A stretch of DNA of 64,000 nt from Neorhizobium galegae (GCF_021391675.1 NZ_CP090097.1:1-64000), one strand, 5' to 3'. Shown: positions 9,738 to 18,754, counted from the first letter of the stretch. Notes: generated by a model not told the origin, from the sequence alone. Made by a program: numbers and translations.

Positions 9738-10531
9738 CACACACCGGTATTCCGTCCGATCAGCTCTCGGCAATGACGTTGTCTTCCGCTTTGCCGAAGC
9801 AACTCCTGCTGCCGCTGCGCAACAGCGGGCGGCGCGACGGTTCAACGTGGTTGCAGTTCTGTTGTCGCTGTCTTGCTGACGATGCGCAGCCATACTTTCG
9901 ACGGCGATGGCGGCTTGCCAGCCGAGTTTCATGCACAAAGCATGGCTGCAGATTGCGTGACCGATGCCCATCCTGCCGCGGCCACATTGCGGTTTTCGAC
10001 CAAGCCCAACTCGTGCCGCAACATTATTGTGTCCCGTGCGGCTATGACTTGCGCCGCGCACCCATTCCTTACCTCAGCCCCGCGACGAGAACGCTCGACC
10101 GCTGCATCGACAATATCTGCAGCCTGGAAGCAATCGCCCACTCCCCGTCTGGCCCTGTGCTTATTCGTCGACTGTTGAGAATGCCCAGCGCTAGCGGCTA
10201 CTACTCGACGAGGCTCCTCACCAGCCTGTCGACAGCGGCACGGACGCACTGCGCTGAACGCCTCAATCTCCCAAGTGAACGGCCTGTGGATGGGGCTGAG
10301 GATGACGATGAGGAACGGAAAGCACGCCGTCTCCTGCGTCTCATTCCGCCGCCGAGTGATCGCCACGCTTGGATCGAGCTACTGGCGAACGCGCTCGGAC
10401 GAAGAAGAGGACGGCCGGGTGCTTCGGAGGGCAACGAACCGGCCATAAAGCTTCCAGACCTGCTTGGCGCCTATGCCAGCATGAGCCCACGTCCCGGTCG
10501 TCGCCTGGCGCAGGAGCTGCTCGGAAGGTAG
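9738..10531 (+). pseudogene. TniQ-family protein remnant, N-terminus lost to the IS21
   Basis: The frame continues straight out of the IS21 right end without its own start. It carries the TniQ zinc-finger signature: FCCRCLADDAQPYFRRRWRL, then CTKHGC..RDRCPSC and HYCVPCGYDLRRAP (paired CxxC/CxxHxC motifs), followed by a Gly/Arg-rich tail. TniQ assists Tn7/Tn5053-type transposition by linking target-site selection to the transposase. No tniA/tniB partners are here, so this is a relic of a larger transposon. Confidence 0.75.
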
Positions 10532-10662
10532 GGAAGGCCGTCGGCGGGGCCGGGGCGGCGAGAGCGGAGCCGGAGCGCGAAACCATGCCGCCGAGCATAG
10601 TCGAAGCGTGCAGTTCATACCAAAGATGTCCGCCAAAACCGCACAGCCCGTCAACACAGTTT

Positions 10663-10693
10663 TATGTCCGGTAACCTTCCATTACCGGACATA
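10663..10693. repeat. Perfect 12-bp inverted repeat at a recombinase start
   Basis: TATGTCCGGTAA (10663-10674), 7-bp spacer, TTACCGGACATA (10682-10693). The last base is the first base of the recombinase start codon. The geometry (12-bp arms, 7-bp centre) resembles a tyrosine-recombinase core site; autoregulatory operator is the alternative. Confidence 0.7.
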
Positions 10694-11835
10694 TGATGGT
10701 AGCCTCCGAAACCATGGAAAATCCCCCGGCAAACACGTCCAAAATCGCCGATATTGCTCATGACGATCTGCCCGACGTCGTCGACATTGTCATGGAAATT
10801 GGTGCCTCCGCCCCGCAAGCGACGGTCGCCTCGCGGCCGACACCCCGTGTCCCGGCGCGACTGGAAGCCCTCGTCGAGACCGCGACCGCCTACGCCAACG
10901 CCGCCAGTTCCGAAAACACCCGTGACGCCTACGCCAAGGACTGGCGGCATTTTATCGCCTGGTGCCGCCGGGAAGGTTTTGAGCCCATGCCGCCGTCCAG
11001 CCAGGTCATCGGCCTCTATATCGGCGCCTGCGCCTCAGGCGATCCGAAGCGCGGGGTCCCTCCCCTTTCGGTCGCGACGATCGAGCGGCGTCTGTCCGGC
11101 CTGGCGTGGAACTTTACCCAGCGCGGCGTGCCGATGGATCGCTCCGATCGGCATATTGCGACGGTGCTTGCCGGCATTCGCCGCAGGCACGCAACGCCGC
11201 CACGGCAGAAGGAGGCGGTGCTGGGCGACGACATCAAAGCGATGGTCAACACGCTCGGCCATGATCTGCGGGGTCTGCGCGACCGGGCCATCCTGCTGCT
11301 CGGCTTCGCCGGCGGCCTACGACGCTCCGAGATCGTCGGGCTCGACATCGTCCGCGACGATCGCAGCGACGGCCATGGCTGGATCGAGATTTTTCCCGAG
11401 GGTGTGCTGGTGACGCTGCGCGGCAAGACCGGATGGCGCGAGGTCGAGGTCGGCCGCGGCGCTTCCGACCAAACTTGCCCCGTTGCTGCGCTGGAGAGCT
11501 GGATCCGCTTTGGCCGGATCGCCAGAGGTCCGCTCTTCCGGCGCATCTTCAAGGACAACAAGACTATCGACGTCGAGCGGCTCTCCGACAAGCATGTCGC
11601 TCGCCTCGTCAAGCAGACCGCGCTCGCCGCCGGCGTCCGCTCCGATCTGCCGGAAGGCGAGCGGGCATCGCTGTTCTCAGGCCACTCGCTGCGCGCCGGC
11701 CTTGCCTCCTCGGCAGAGATCGAGGAACGGTACGTGCAAAAGCAGCTGGGGCACGCCTCGGCCGAGATGACGCGCAAATATCAGCGACGGCGCGATCGCT
11801 TCCGTACCAATCTTACCAAGGCGTCAGGGCTTTAA
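10693..11835 (+). CDS. Tyrosine site-specific recombinase
   Basis: 380 residues. The N-terminal SAM-like core-binding region (SSENTRDAYAKDWRHFIAWC) precedes the catalytic domain with Arg in FAGGLRRSEI, Lys in RGKTGW, H-x-x-R in GHSLRAGL, His in QLGHAS and the nucleophile in MTRKYQRR. It is a complete set. It probably acts at a site of its own element or resolves dimers; the perfect palindrome at its start codon is a candidate site. Either ATG 10693 or ATG 10714 may be used, neither with a strong SD. Confidence 0.9.
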   Translation: MMVASETMENPPANTSKIADIAHDDLPDVVDIVMEIGASAPQATVASRPTPRVPARLEALVETATAYANAASSENTRDAYAKDWRHFIAWCRREGFEPMPPSSQVIGLYIGACASGDPKRGVPPLSVATIERRLSGLAWNFTQRGVPMDRSDRHIATVLAGIRRRHATPPRQKEAVLGDDIKAMVNTLGHDLRGLRDRAILLLGFAGGLRRSEIVGLDIVRDDRSDGHGWIEIFPEGVLVTLRGKTGWREVEVGRGASDQTCPVAALESWIRFGRIARGPLFRRIFKDNKTIDVERLSDKHVARLVKQTALAAGVRSDLPEGERASLFSGHSLRAGLASSAEIEERYVQKQLGHASAEMTRKYQRRRDRFRTNLTKASGL

Positions 11836-12086
11836 AGGCCCCTCCCCTGCCCCGGTGATGAAATCGTTAGGTCAAAAATGCGGGCTGGATTTTCAGCTTA
11901 GCGTTTCAATTGAAATCGGGAAGTAAAAGCCACACTCGGCATTATGGTTCGCCACTGGATATGATGCCCTGGCCACGCCTAGCCATCGATAAGTATAGGT
12001 TATCGGATGTTAGCCATCCGTCAGCGATTTCTTGCTATCTTAGGCGGAAAACGCTACGTTACGGCCTCAATTAGACGAGGAATATC

Positions 12087-12344
12087 ATGTCCGAGCCACA
12101 ACTTTCCATCCGTAGCACCAAGGCGAGAGATCTGGCGCATGCGCTTGCGCGTCGTACCGGGCAGCCGATCAATCGGCTTGTCGAACTGGCGCTTGAACGC
12201 TACGATGTCGAATTGAGGCAGCAGGATAAAAAGCATCCGCTGGATGCCGTCTGGGAGCTTGCAGCCGAAGGCCGCCGCACTGTCCCGGCTGGCACAACCT
12301 CTGCGCATGATGATCTTTATGACGAAAATGGCTTGCCGATATGA
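12087..12344 (+). CDS. vapB: VapB-type antitoxin (Rv0623-like)
   Basis: 85 residues. The N-terminus LSIRSTKARDLAHALARRTG with PINRLVELALERYD matches the Rv0623-type ribbon-helix-helix antitoxin group. The C-terminal tail (DDLYDENGLPI) is the usual toxin-wrapping tail. Its ATGA junction with vapC implies translational coupling. It should bind its own promoter with VapC; the upstream region 11836-12086 has no palindrome clear enough to call. Confidence 0.8.
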   Translation: MSEPQLSIRSTKARDLAHALARRTGQPINRLVELALERYDVELRQQDKKHPLDAVWELAAEGRRTVPAGTTSAHDDLYDENGLPI

Positions 12345-12745
12345 TTGCTATCGACACCTCGGTGATTGTTGCGATCGTCCTTGAGGAGCCGGAAGCCGAG
12401 GCCTTCAAATCAGTCCTACGGCAAGAAGAGATTGTTATAGGCTGGCCCACTCTGTTTGAAACAAGAACGGTTCTGACAGCCAAAGGTTTTTCCAATCCCG
12501 CCGACATCGTCTCCAGGTTCATTGACGCACCGAACATCATGCCGGTCGCCTTCAACGAGAAGCACTATCGTGAAGCTGAAGCCGCGCTAGACCGATTTGG
12601 CAAAGGACGCCACCCGGCCAGCCTCAACATGGGTGATTGCTTTTCCTATTCTGTCGCTGCTGTTGCCAAGGCGCCCCTGCTCTTCAAGGGGCGAGATTTC
12701 GGCCAGACGGACCTTAAACTGCATCCAGCATCGTCAACGGCATGA
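12341..12745 (+). CDS. vapC: VapC-type PIN ribonuclease toxin
   Basis: 134 residues, classical VapC size. Acidic PIN residues: MIAIDTSVIVAIVLEEPEAE (Asp5), GWPTLFETRTVL (Glu), SLNMGDCFSYSVA (Asp near 98) and KGRDFGQTDL. Predicted tRNA/rRNA endonuclease neutralised by the preceding antitoxin. Its stop overlaps the ATG of a tyrosine recombinase by 4 nt, an unusual third operon member. Confidence 0.85.
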   Translation: MIAIDTSVIVAIVLEEPEAEAFKSVLRQEEIVIGWPTLFETRTVLTAKGFSNPADIVSRFIDAPNIMPVAFNEKHYREAEAALDRFGKGRHPASLNMGDCFSYSVAAVAKAPLLFKGRDFGQTDLKLHPASSTA

Positions 12746-13884
12746 CGCGCGGAAGCCGAACCATCGTTGATCGCCGAGCTAAAGAACTGGACACGATCGC
12801 AGCCGTCCTACCAATCGACAGGCGCGATGAGTTGGCCGACATCCTTACTGACCAGGATGTCGAGACACTACGTCACCTGGTCAACGAGGGCATGGGCGAA
12901 AACACGCTGCGCGCCCTCACGTCCGACCTTGCCTATCTGCAGGCCTGGTCGCTGGCGGCAACCGGTTCCTCCCTCCCCTGGCCAGCACCCGAGGCCTTGG
13001 CTCTGAAATTCGTCGCCCACCATCTATGGCAACCCGAACAGCGCAGCAGCGATCCTCACCACGGCATGCCAAGTGATGTCGAGCAAAGCCTGCGCGAGCA
13101 ACGCTTCCTTCGATCCTCCGGGCCGCATGCGCCCGATACGGTGCGCCGGCGGCTTGCAAGTTGGTCGACGCTGACGAAATGGCGGGGCCTGACCGGCGTC
13201 TTCTCATCACCCGCCCTTAAATCGGCCATCCGGCTTGCCGTGCGCGCCACTCCGAGACCGCGAAAACGCAAGAGCGCCAAGGCTGTCACTGGAGATGTGC
13301 TTGGCAAAATGCTGGCGACCTGCAGCATGGGCAGTCTTTGTGATGTCCGTGATCGGGCGATCCTGATGGTGGCTTTTGCGTCGGGCGGCCGCCGGCGTAG
13401 CGAGATCGCCAGTCTGCGCACGGAACAGCTTACGATCGAGCCGCCGATTGCCGTCGAGGGCGGCCCTCCCCTCCCCTCTCTCGCCATCCATCTCGGCCGC
13501 ACCAAGACTTCTGGTGCAGAGCATGAAGAAGTCGTCTACCTCACGGGTCGGCCGGTGGACGCACTGAATGCCTGGCTAGCGGCGGCCAAAATCGAGAGCG
13601 GGAGTATTTTTCGGAAGGTTGATCGTTGGGGCAATGTATCGAAGCGGGCAATGGAGCCGAGTGCGGTCAATCAGATCGTCAAGCAGCGGGCGGAAATGGC
13701 CGGGCTGGAACCTGGGGAGTTTTCGGCGCATGGGCTGCGGTCAGGGTATCTGACGGAAGCTGCGAACCGCGGCATCCCCCTCCCCGAGGCTATGGAGCAG
13801 TCACGACATCGATCCGTGCAACAGGCGTCGAGCTATTATAACAATGCGACGCGACGAAGTGGACGCGCCGCTCGCATGCTATAG
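12742..13884 (+). CDS. Tyrosine recombinase translationally coupled to vapBC
   Basis: 380 residues, ATGA overlap with vapC. Catalytic residues: Arg in FASGGRRRSEIASL, Lys in LGRTKT, H-x-x-R in AHGLRSGYL, His/Arg in QSRHRSVQQ and Tyr in ASSYYNNATRR. It is distantly related to the recombinase at 10693. Possible role: recombination (dimer resolution or integration) whose production depends on the toxin-antitoxin operon. No site is recognisable in the 460 bp downstream. Confidence 0.88.
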   Translation: MTRGSRTIVDRRAKELDTIAAVLPIDRRDELADILTDQDVETLRHLVNEGMGENTLRALTSDLAYLQAWSLAATGSSLPWPAPEALALKFVAHHLWQPEQRSSDPHHGMPSDVEQSLREQRFLRSSGPHAPDTVRRRLASWSTLTKWRGLTGVFSSPALKSAIRLAVRATPRPRKRKSAKAVTGDVLGKMLATCSMGSLCDVRDRAILMVAFASGGRRRSEIASLRTEQLTIEPPIAVEGGPPLPSLAIHLGRTKTSGAEHEEVVYLTGRPVDALNAWLAAAKIESGSIFRKVDRWGNVSKRAMEPSAVNQIVKQRAEMAGLEPGEFSAHGLRSGYLTEAANRGIPLPEAMEQSRHRSVQQASSYYNNATRRSGRAARML

Positions 13885-14343
13885 AGACTGTAGTCGGCCC
13901 GAAGCGAACTTCATTTCCTCGCCATGATGGCCACCCACTCAGTCGCTTTGCGGTCGTATGCACCGCCGGTCCGCGCCTCGGTTTCACTCTTGCGCCAAGG
14001 CGCTGATGCTTGTCAAAGCGATTTCAACTGATCTTGCTGTAAATAGGTGTAACAACTACCAAGGGCATCCGACCCTTCTTCGGCACCCGCTTTGAAGCTC
14101 TGTATGCGATGACGGATGGAATGGAGAAAATCAGGGGTGGGACCGGCCATTCGCCTCACCGCCAGCAATAAATTACGGACAATGCACGCACCTTCGCCGC
14201 ACCTGATCAGGTGCGCGTTGATCGGAGCCTCCGTCACCGGCATTCAATCAGCCGGTTTTATTAACACAGCAATGCCGATGGTGGCGCAGTCGAAAACGAC
14301 AAGCTACCAAACACCCTGCTCCACCGAGGTTTGCGGGTTCTAC
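13885..14343. other. Gap between recombinase and repC; no gene supported
   Basis: About 460 bp. Short open frames on both strands have no SD or recognisable product. The right edge runs into the parS-like palindrome at the end of repC. Confidence 0.5.
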
Positions 14344-14381
14344 GAGCATATGAAGTTGCTAGGTCGCAACTGCATATGCTC
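14344..14381. repeat. parS: Extended parS-like palindrome overlapping the repC stop
   Basis: GAGCATATGAAGTTGC and GCAACTGCATATGCTC match as inverted arms at 15 of 16 positions around a 6-bp centre. The core GTTGC-N6-GCAAC (14355-14370) recurs at 16749, 18250 and 18294. RepABC replicons carry such RepB-bound centromere sites next to or inside the operon. Confidence 0.7.
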
Positions 14382-15577
14382 CCTCGCCTCTCAGGCGCAA
14401 CAGCGCCATCACCATCGGCCCAATCGAGAACTCTCCGCGCTCCGCCTTTCGGGTCAGATCACGCAGGTAACCGCCAGCGGAGTTGATATGCCCTCCCCTC
14501 TCGTAGATGCAGCCAATCGCGACCGCAGCGGTTTCCGGGCCGAGCGCGGCGCAGGCGGCCTCATAGGCGCTCGGACTGACGCCGAGCATCGAGCGGACGA
14601 CGACCGCAGCCGACATCAGGTCGCGCCAACTCTTGATTTCGCCACCCGGCCCCATCATCGCAATTTCAGGGCATGCCCGCAAAACAAGTCCCAATGGCAG
14701 AATACGTGCCGGTTCGCGCATCGGCCGGCTGGCCAGGCTCGGCTTTTCGCCCTGCTCTTCTTCGGAGCGAGGTTCAAGTTCATTGCTGGATTCGGTATTT
14801 GAACTCTGTATATGGCGCCCGTTCTGGACGTCATTGATGTCTGTTTTTTCAAGATCTCGTCTGCAGTTCCAGGCGGTTGACGATCTCGTCACGCAGCATC
14901 AGCATTTCATCGAGGACGGGTAGGATATCGACCATGGTCGGCGTGCGGGGCAATCGGGCGACAAGCGCGATATAGGTCGCCTCGACCATCGTCCAGTCAC
15001 CTGCTGCCCCTTCCTCGATCGCTGCCGTGATCAGCTTTCGGACGTCGCGACGGCATATGGTGAGCTGTTCTCGGGTTGCCGACAGGCGGCGACGCGCAGA
15101 GACGACCTCCTGGGCGGCATGTGCCAGCTCCTCGGACCGCACCAGCATGGGCGTCAGATCGAAACCATAGGCCGTTTCGATCTCCCCTGCCCTATCCTTT
15201 CGGGCAAACCGTTTTCCGTTGGCCGAATCCTTGCGGATGATCAGTCCGGCGTCCACCAGTGCCGCCAGATGGCGCCGGAGCGTCGTACCGGCGATGCCAT
15301 GAGCACGAATGCTCAGTTGGTTGTTTGACGGAAACACGATCAGCGGCTTGCCTTCCACCAATGTGTTTTCCGGATAGAAGCTCAGAAGGGAGTCGAGGAC
15401 AGCCAATGCTCGGTCCGCGAGGCCGAGTATGCCACGTGCTTCGCAGGCGTCGCGAAACACCTTCCACTTGTCGACTGATTTCCCGGGTTTGATTTCGCGT
15501 CCGGCAAGCTGACCCTTTACCAGGGCAAGCTTCGCCGGACGACGCCCGAAGGGCGTCGTGACCTGTCCGACCTGCAT
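14359..15577 (-). pseudogene. repC: Replication initiator RepC, frameshifted
   Basis: The first frame starts at ATG 15577 (MQVGQVTTPFGRR, AAAGGTG upstream) and stops at a TGA at 14849-14851 just after LELQTRS. The RepC C-terminal half (EKTDINDVQNGRHIQSSNTE, then LPLGLVLRACPEI, SWRDLMSAAVVVRSMLGVSP, GGYLRDLTRKAERGEF) continues in another frame to a stop at 14359. One extra base in AGATCTTGAAAAAACAG, near 14855, explains it. RepC binds the origin lying within its own gene and starts replication. As read, the protein is truncated. Sequencing error, real decay, or frameshifting at TCT-TGA are possible; another replicon may maintain the molecule. Confidence 0.85.
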
Positions 15578-15670
15578 TGTCTTCACCTTTCACAAGGCAA
15601 AAGAAAAACGCTCACCAAAATGGTGCCAGAGACTCTTGACTGGGATTCGGGGAAATGCGATTCTCGATCT

Positions 15671-15724
15671 GCGACAATACAAGAGAGGCTTCCACGACGG
15701 CAACGTTTGGGGGCCTTTTCTTTT
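15671..15724 (+). ncRNA. Antisense RNA (ctRNA/incA) between repB and repC
   Basis: RepABC plasmids encode a ~55-nt antisense RNA in the repB-repC gap that limits repC expression. Here TTGACT (15636-15641) and, 17 bp on, GATTCT form a promoter. The transcript would start near 15671 and end in a hairpin AGGCTTCC...GGGGGCCT followed by TTTTCTTTT (to 15724). Size, strand and location fit. The exact 5' end is inferred. Confidence 0.65.
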
Positions 15725-15779
15725 GCAGTTATGTCCTTCTGTTTTCGTTAGAGTTCGACATGATACCTTGGTGACCCGT

Positions 15780-16814
15780 TCACGACTGATCGTCGCGCCG
15801 GCTCTTCAGGAATTCTTCATGCAACTGGTTCAGCTGGGCCGCGACATAGTCGGCAAAGGCCGGAGTCGCCTGCTCATCGAAGACAAGATTGACCTTGCCA
15901 GTCCCGCGCTCAAGAAGCGCCAGCTTCGCGCCGTTCGGCGCCTTGATCGGTTCCGGGCGCTTCTTGGTGCTTTTCGCCGACAGGACAGTCATCACCTTGG
16001 CAAAGCGCGTATCGGTGTCTGCGTCCTTGAACTCACGGCTTTCGAGCAACGCGTTCAGGACGTCCTTCCGCTTCGTTTCTGCCAGCCGCTCCGAAAGACC
16101 TAACCAGCGCGGGCGGCCAGCCTTCGGCGCCGGTCCGATGGCTTCGATCAACGGACGCGGCAAGGAATGCGTGAGGCTCATCAGGCGTGACAGCTGGGTC
16201 TTCTCGATCCCCAGCGCGGTCATGATCAGTTGCCGATCGAAGCCACGCTTTTCCAGCGCGAGCGCGAAGAGACCGCGCTCGATGTAGCTGAGATCCGCCC
16301 GCGCCGAATTCTCCTGCCCCTGAATGACCACCAGCTCTTCATCGGTCAGGTTCTGCACGACGGCCTTGACGGGCCGACCGAGTGACGCCAGCACCCTCAC
16401 CCGGCGGTGGCCGAAGGCGATCTGATAGCGGTCCGGATTGGAAGGGTTCGGTCGGACGAGGATGGGGCTTTTCTGGCCGGTCTCGCGGATCGCATCCGCC
16501 AGGCGCTGATAGTCCTCGCCGTCATCTGGCAATCGATCAGACACGAAGGAACCGTCGAGCTTGTCAGTCGGGATTTCTACAACGGCCGATCCCGCCGCGA
16601 TCAGAGCCTTGGCCTGATCGGCGGCGGTGGCGATATTGCCCAACGTTCGGCTCATCGCGCCCACGGCGCCAGAGCGGATATGCTGGAGCTTCTTTTCCGG
16701 AGCGGGCGGCGGCGCAGCGTCATTGTTTTCAGGGCTTTCGACGACAGAATTGCTAGGTGGCAACTCCTGTTCGCGACGGGTCAGCGCTGCCTTCAGCGTG
16801 TCTCTTCTGCTCAT
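15780..16814 (-). CDS. repB: Partition protein RepB (ParB family)
   Basis: 344 residues. N-terminal RepB motif, ParB-type domain with NRYQIAFGHRRVRVLASLG..VKAVV, then an HTH region (RQLIMTALGIEKTQLSRLM) and a C-terminal dimerisation part. It binds parS sites and works with RepA to segregate plasmid copies; it also co-represses the operon. Its ATG overlaps the repA stop. A parS-like element (16749-16764) lies inside the coding sequence. Confidence 0.93.
   Translation of the reverse strand: MSRRDTLKAALTRREQELPPSNSVVESPENNDAAPPPAPEKKLQHIRSGAVGAMSRTLGNIATAADQAKALIAAGSAVVEIPTDKLDGSFVSDRLPDDGEDYQRLADAIRETGQKSPILVRPNPSNPDRYQIAFGHRRVRVLASLGRPVKAVVQNLTDEELVVIQGQENSARADLSYIERGLFALALEKRGFDRQLIMTALGIEKTQLSRLMSLTHSLPRPLIEAIGPAPKAGRPRWLGLSERLAETKRKDVLNALLESREFKDADTDTRFAKVMTVLSAKSTKKRPEPIKAPNGAKLALLERGTGKVNLVFDEQATPAFADYVAAQLNQLHEEFLKSRRDDQS
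16749..16764. repeat. parS: parS-like palindrome inside repB
   Basis: ATTGCTAGGTGGCAAC: the same GTTGC-N6-GCAAC palindrome as at 14355, 18250 and 18294, with one arm base changed (A for G), probably constrained by the repB codons. Confidence 0.5.
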
Positions 16815-18025
16815 GCCGCCCTGCCCCAGGCCTGCCGGATCAGACCTTCGATCTCGCTGTTCACACCGTCGAGCGACTCGACCGCGCGGTCATAGGTGTT
16901 TTTCGAAAAGTTCTCGCGGCCAACTTCGTAGAGCGTTTGCTTCGACAGGCCTGCGTCGGAGATCGCCGTGGACTTGAGCATCGTGTTGGTGAGCACCCGC
17001 TCGCGGAACAGCGAGCGCATGAATCCGACCATCTGCGTCTGCGGCGCGTCCTGTGGCTCGAAGCGGGTCACGACGTAGCGGATAAAGTCGTAGTCGAGAT
17101 CGCCGCCCGAATCTTGCACGACGCCGAGAAGGTCGGACGCCATCAGCAGGAATTGGCACATCGACATGATGTCGAGCATTTGCGGGTGCGCGGTGATCAA
17201 AAGCCCGGTCGAGGCGCAGAGCGCGCCGAGGGTCAGGTAGCCGAGCTGAGGCGGGCAATCGAGAACCATGACATCGTAATTGTCGGAGACGGTGCCAAGG
17301 GCTGTCGCGACCCGACCGAAGAACGGCTCCGACGAACGCTCGGCCAAAGCGCGTGGCGTCTCATGTTCGTATTCCATCAATTCGAGATTGCCAGGGACGA
17401 GATCGAGGCCGGGAATATAGCTCGGCTTGATGACATCGCTCATCGGGCGGCGCTCGTCGTCATAGCGGATCGCGGCATACATGGTCTCGTTGGCGGCAAC
17501 GTCATATTCCGGCTGATACCCGTGCAGCGCAGTCAGTGACGCCTGCGGGTCGAGATCGACGGCCAGAACCCGATATCCCTGAAGCGCGAGATACTGCGCC
17601 AGATGCGCCGCCGTGGTCGTCTTGCCGCTACCACCCTTGAAGTTCACCACCGCCATGACTTGGCAATGTTCGTCGCCGCGTCGACGCGGGACGTAGCGCC
17701 GGCCTTTGGAATTCTCGTCGAGGACAGCCCGGATCTCGTTGATCTGGTCGAGTGTATAGGAGCGGCGACCATTGGGGGTGACCGCCGGCTGTGGCCCCTT
17801 GCCGTTCAGCGACAGTTGTCGAAGATAGGCATCGGCGATGCCAATCAGCTTGGCCGATTCGAGGGAGGAGAACGAGCGCAGCGTCTTCTGGGCAACGGGC
17901 GGAAAGAGCGCCGCGCGCATAGCCTGAAGCTCTTCCGACAATGCGGCGCCGTCGCCGGCAATAACCTCTGTCATCGGCCGCTTCGGGGACATCAACCCCG
18001 CTGCAAGACTACGAGCCTTTGCCAT
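16811..18025 (-). CDS. repA: Partition ATPase RepA (ParA family)
   Basis: About 404 residues from the ATG at 18025 (an upstream GTG at 18046 is less likely). ParA deviant Walker A is VVNFKGGSGKTTTAAHLAQY. Walker B appears in DNYDVMVLDCPPQLGYLT. The N-terminal ~110 residues contain the HTH region (RRSYTLDQINEIRAVLDE) of type Ia ParA proteins. It drives plasmid segregation and represses the repABC promoter with RepB. The palindrome at 18028-18064, just upstream, is the likely operator. Confidence 0.93.
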   Translation of the reverse strand: MAKARSLAAGLMSPKRPMTEVIAGDGAALSEELQAMRAALFPPVAQKTLRSFSSLESAKLIGIADAYLRQLSLNGKGPQPAVTPNGRRSYTLDQINEIRAVLDENSKGRRYVPRRRGDEHCQVMAVVNFKGGSGKTTTAAHLAQYLALQGYRVLAVDLDPQASLTALHGYQPEYDVAANETMYAAIRYDDERRPMSDVIKPSYIPGLDLVPGNLELMEYEHETPRALAERSSEPFFGRVATALGTVSDNYDVMVLDCPPQLGYLTLGALCASTGLLITAHPQMLDIMSMCQFLLMASDLLGVVQDSGGDLDYDFIRYVVTRFEPQDAPQTQMVGFMRSLFRERVLTNTMLKSTAISDAGLSKQTLYEVGRENFSKNTYDRAVESLDGVNSEIEGLIRQAWGRAA

Positions 18026-18027
18026 AA

Positions 18028-18064
18028 CTACGATAATTCTCCCCACATAGTCGATAATTCGTAG
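18028..18064. promoter_or_regulatory. Inverted repeat upstream of repA, probable operator
   Basis: CTACGA (18028-18033) and TCGTAG (18059-18064) are inverted, and GATAATTC occurs twice as a direct repeat within. It lies against the repA start, where RepA/RepB autorepression is known in this family. Confidence 0.45.
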
Positions 18065-18249
18065 CCAAAGATGCCCCGAGTCGCAAGGATTGGCAAGAAA
18101 ATAAGGGTTAATGAGCGGTTAATGCCGGATTGCCTCCGCGATAAGTTGTTTTTAATGAGGGACTGCGTTTTCACGACATACCCGGCTGAGCGTACATTGA
18201 TCGTCAGACTTCGCGATCGCGCTCAGGAGCCGGATCGGGGTTTCACCCA

Positions 18250-18265
18250 GTTGCTACCTGGCAAC
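18250..18265. repeat. parS: parS-like palindrome upstream of repA (site 1)
   Basis: GTTGCTACCTGGCAAC, flanked by A and T (AGTTGC...GCAACT). About 225 bp upstream of the repA start. Confidence 0.65.
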
Positions 18266-18293
18266 TTTCATCGGTTACGGCTGTAATCCCCGA

Positions 18294-18309
18294 GTTGCCA
18301 CCTCGCAAC
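18294..18309. repeat. parS: parS-like palindrome upstream of repA (site 2)
   Basis: GTTGCCACCTCGCAAC, 44 bp (about four helical turns) from the site at 18250, so a bound protein would lie on the same face. Confidence 0.65.
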
Positions 18310-18399
18310 TTTTCAAATGACCTTGAGAGTAAGAAGACCGAAAATGGGCGGGAAGGGGAGGGGCTTTAGGGCTCCCTTCTGGCAAGCGAAGCCGCACCG

Positions 18400-18655
18400 G
18401 AAACCGATTTGGCCTGTCCCCCCGTTGCTCCGCAGCAACGGGGAAATCGACGTCCACGCTTTCGGCTTCGTCTTTCTGCCGAACGCGGATCGGACGAGGC
18501 AGCCAACCGCTGTTCTTGACGAGGCGCCGGCAATCGTCGCCGCTTCCATATTCTTCGATGCGGCCTTGACGGCCAGCGCCTCTTCCTTGCTCAGGGCTTC
18601 GACCACGGCTGCCTCGATTGAGTTTCGGTTGATATGTGCAAAGTAGTTTTCGACC
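18400..18655 (-). pseudogene. ParB-like protein C-terminal remnant with a frameshift
   Basis: One minus frame reads HINRNSIEAAVVEALSKEEA, LAVKAASKNMEAA, then another frame continues NSGWLPRPIRVRQKDEAES. The order 'R..I..AV.EAL..EEA..VK...K..MA..A...L..TGWLP.PLR' is the C-terminus of plasmid ParB-nuclease-domain proteins. The N-terminal ParB domain is missing. It is probably the remains of a second partition-like gene beside repABC. Confidence 0.5.
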
Positions 18656-18754
18656 GTTGGCTTATTGGTCCGACATGTCGAGCTTTTGAACCTATCGATC
18701 CGCAAAAGGTTCACTTTGCCTGGCGGCCGAGGGATGGCCGGGGGAGTAGTGGCA

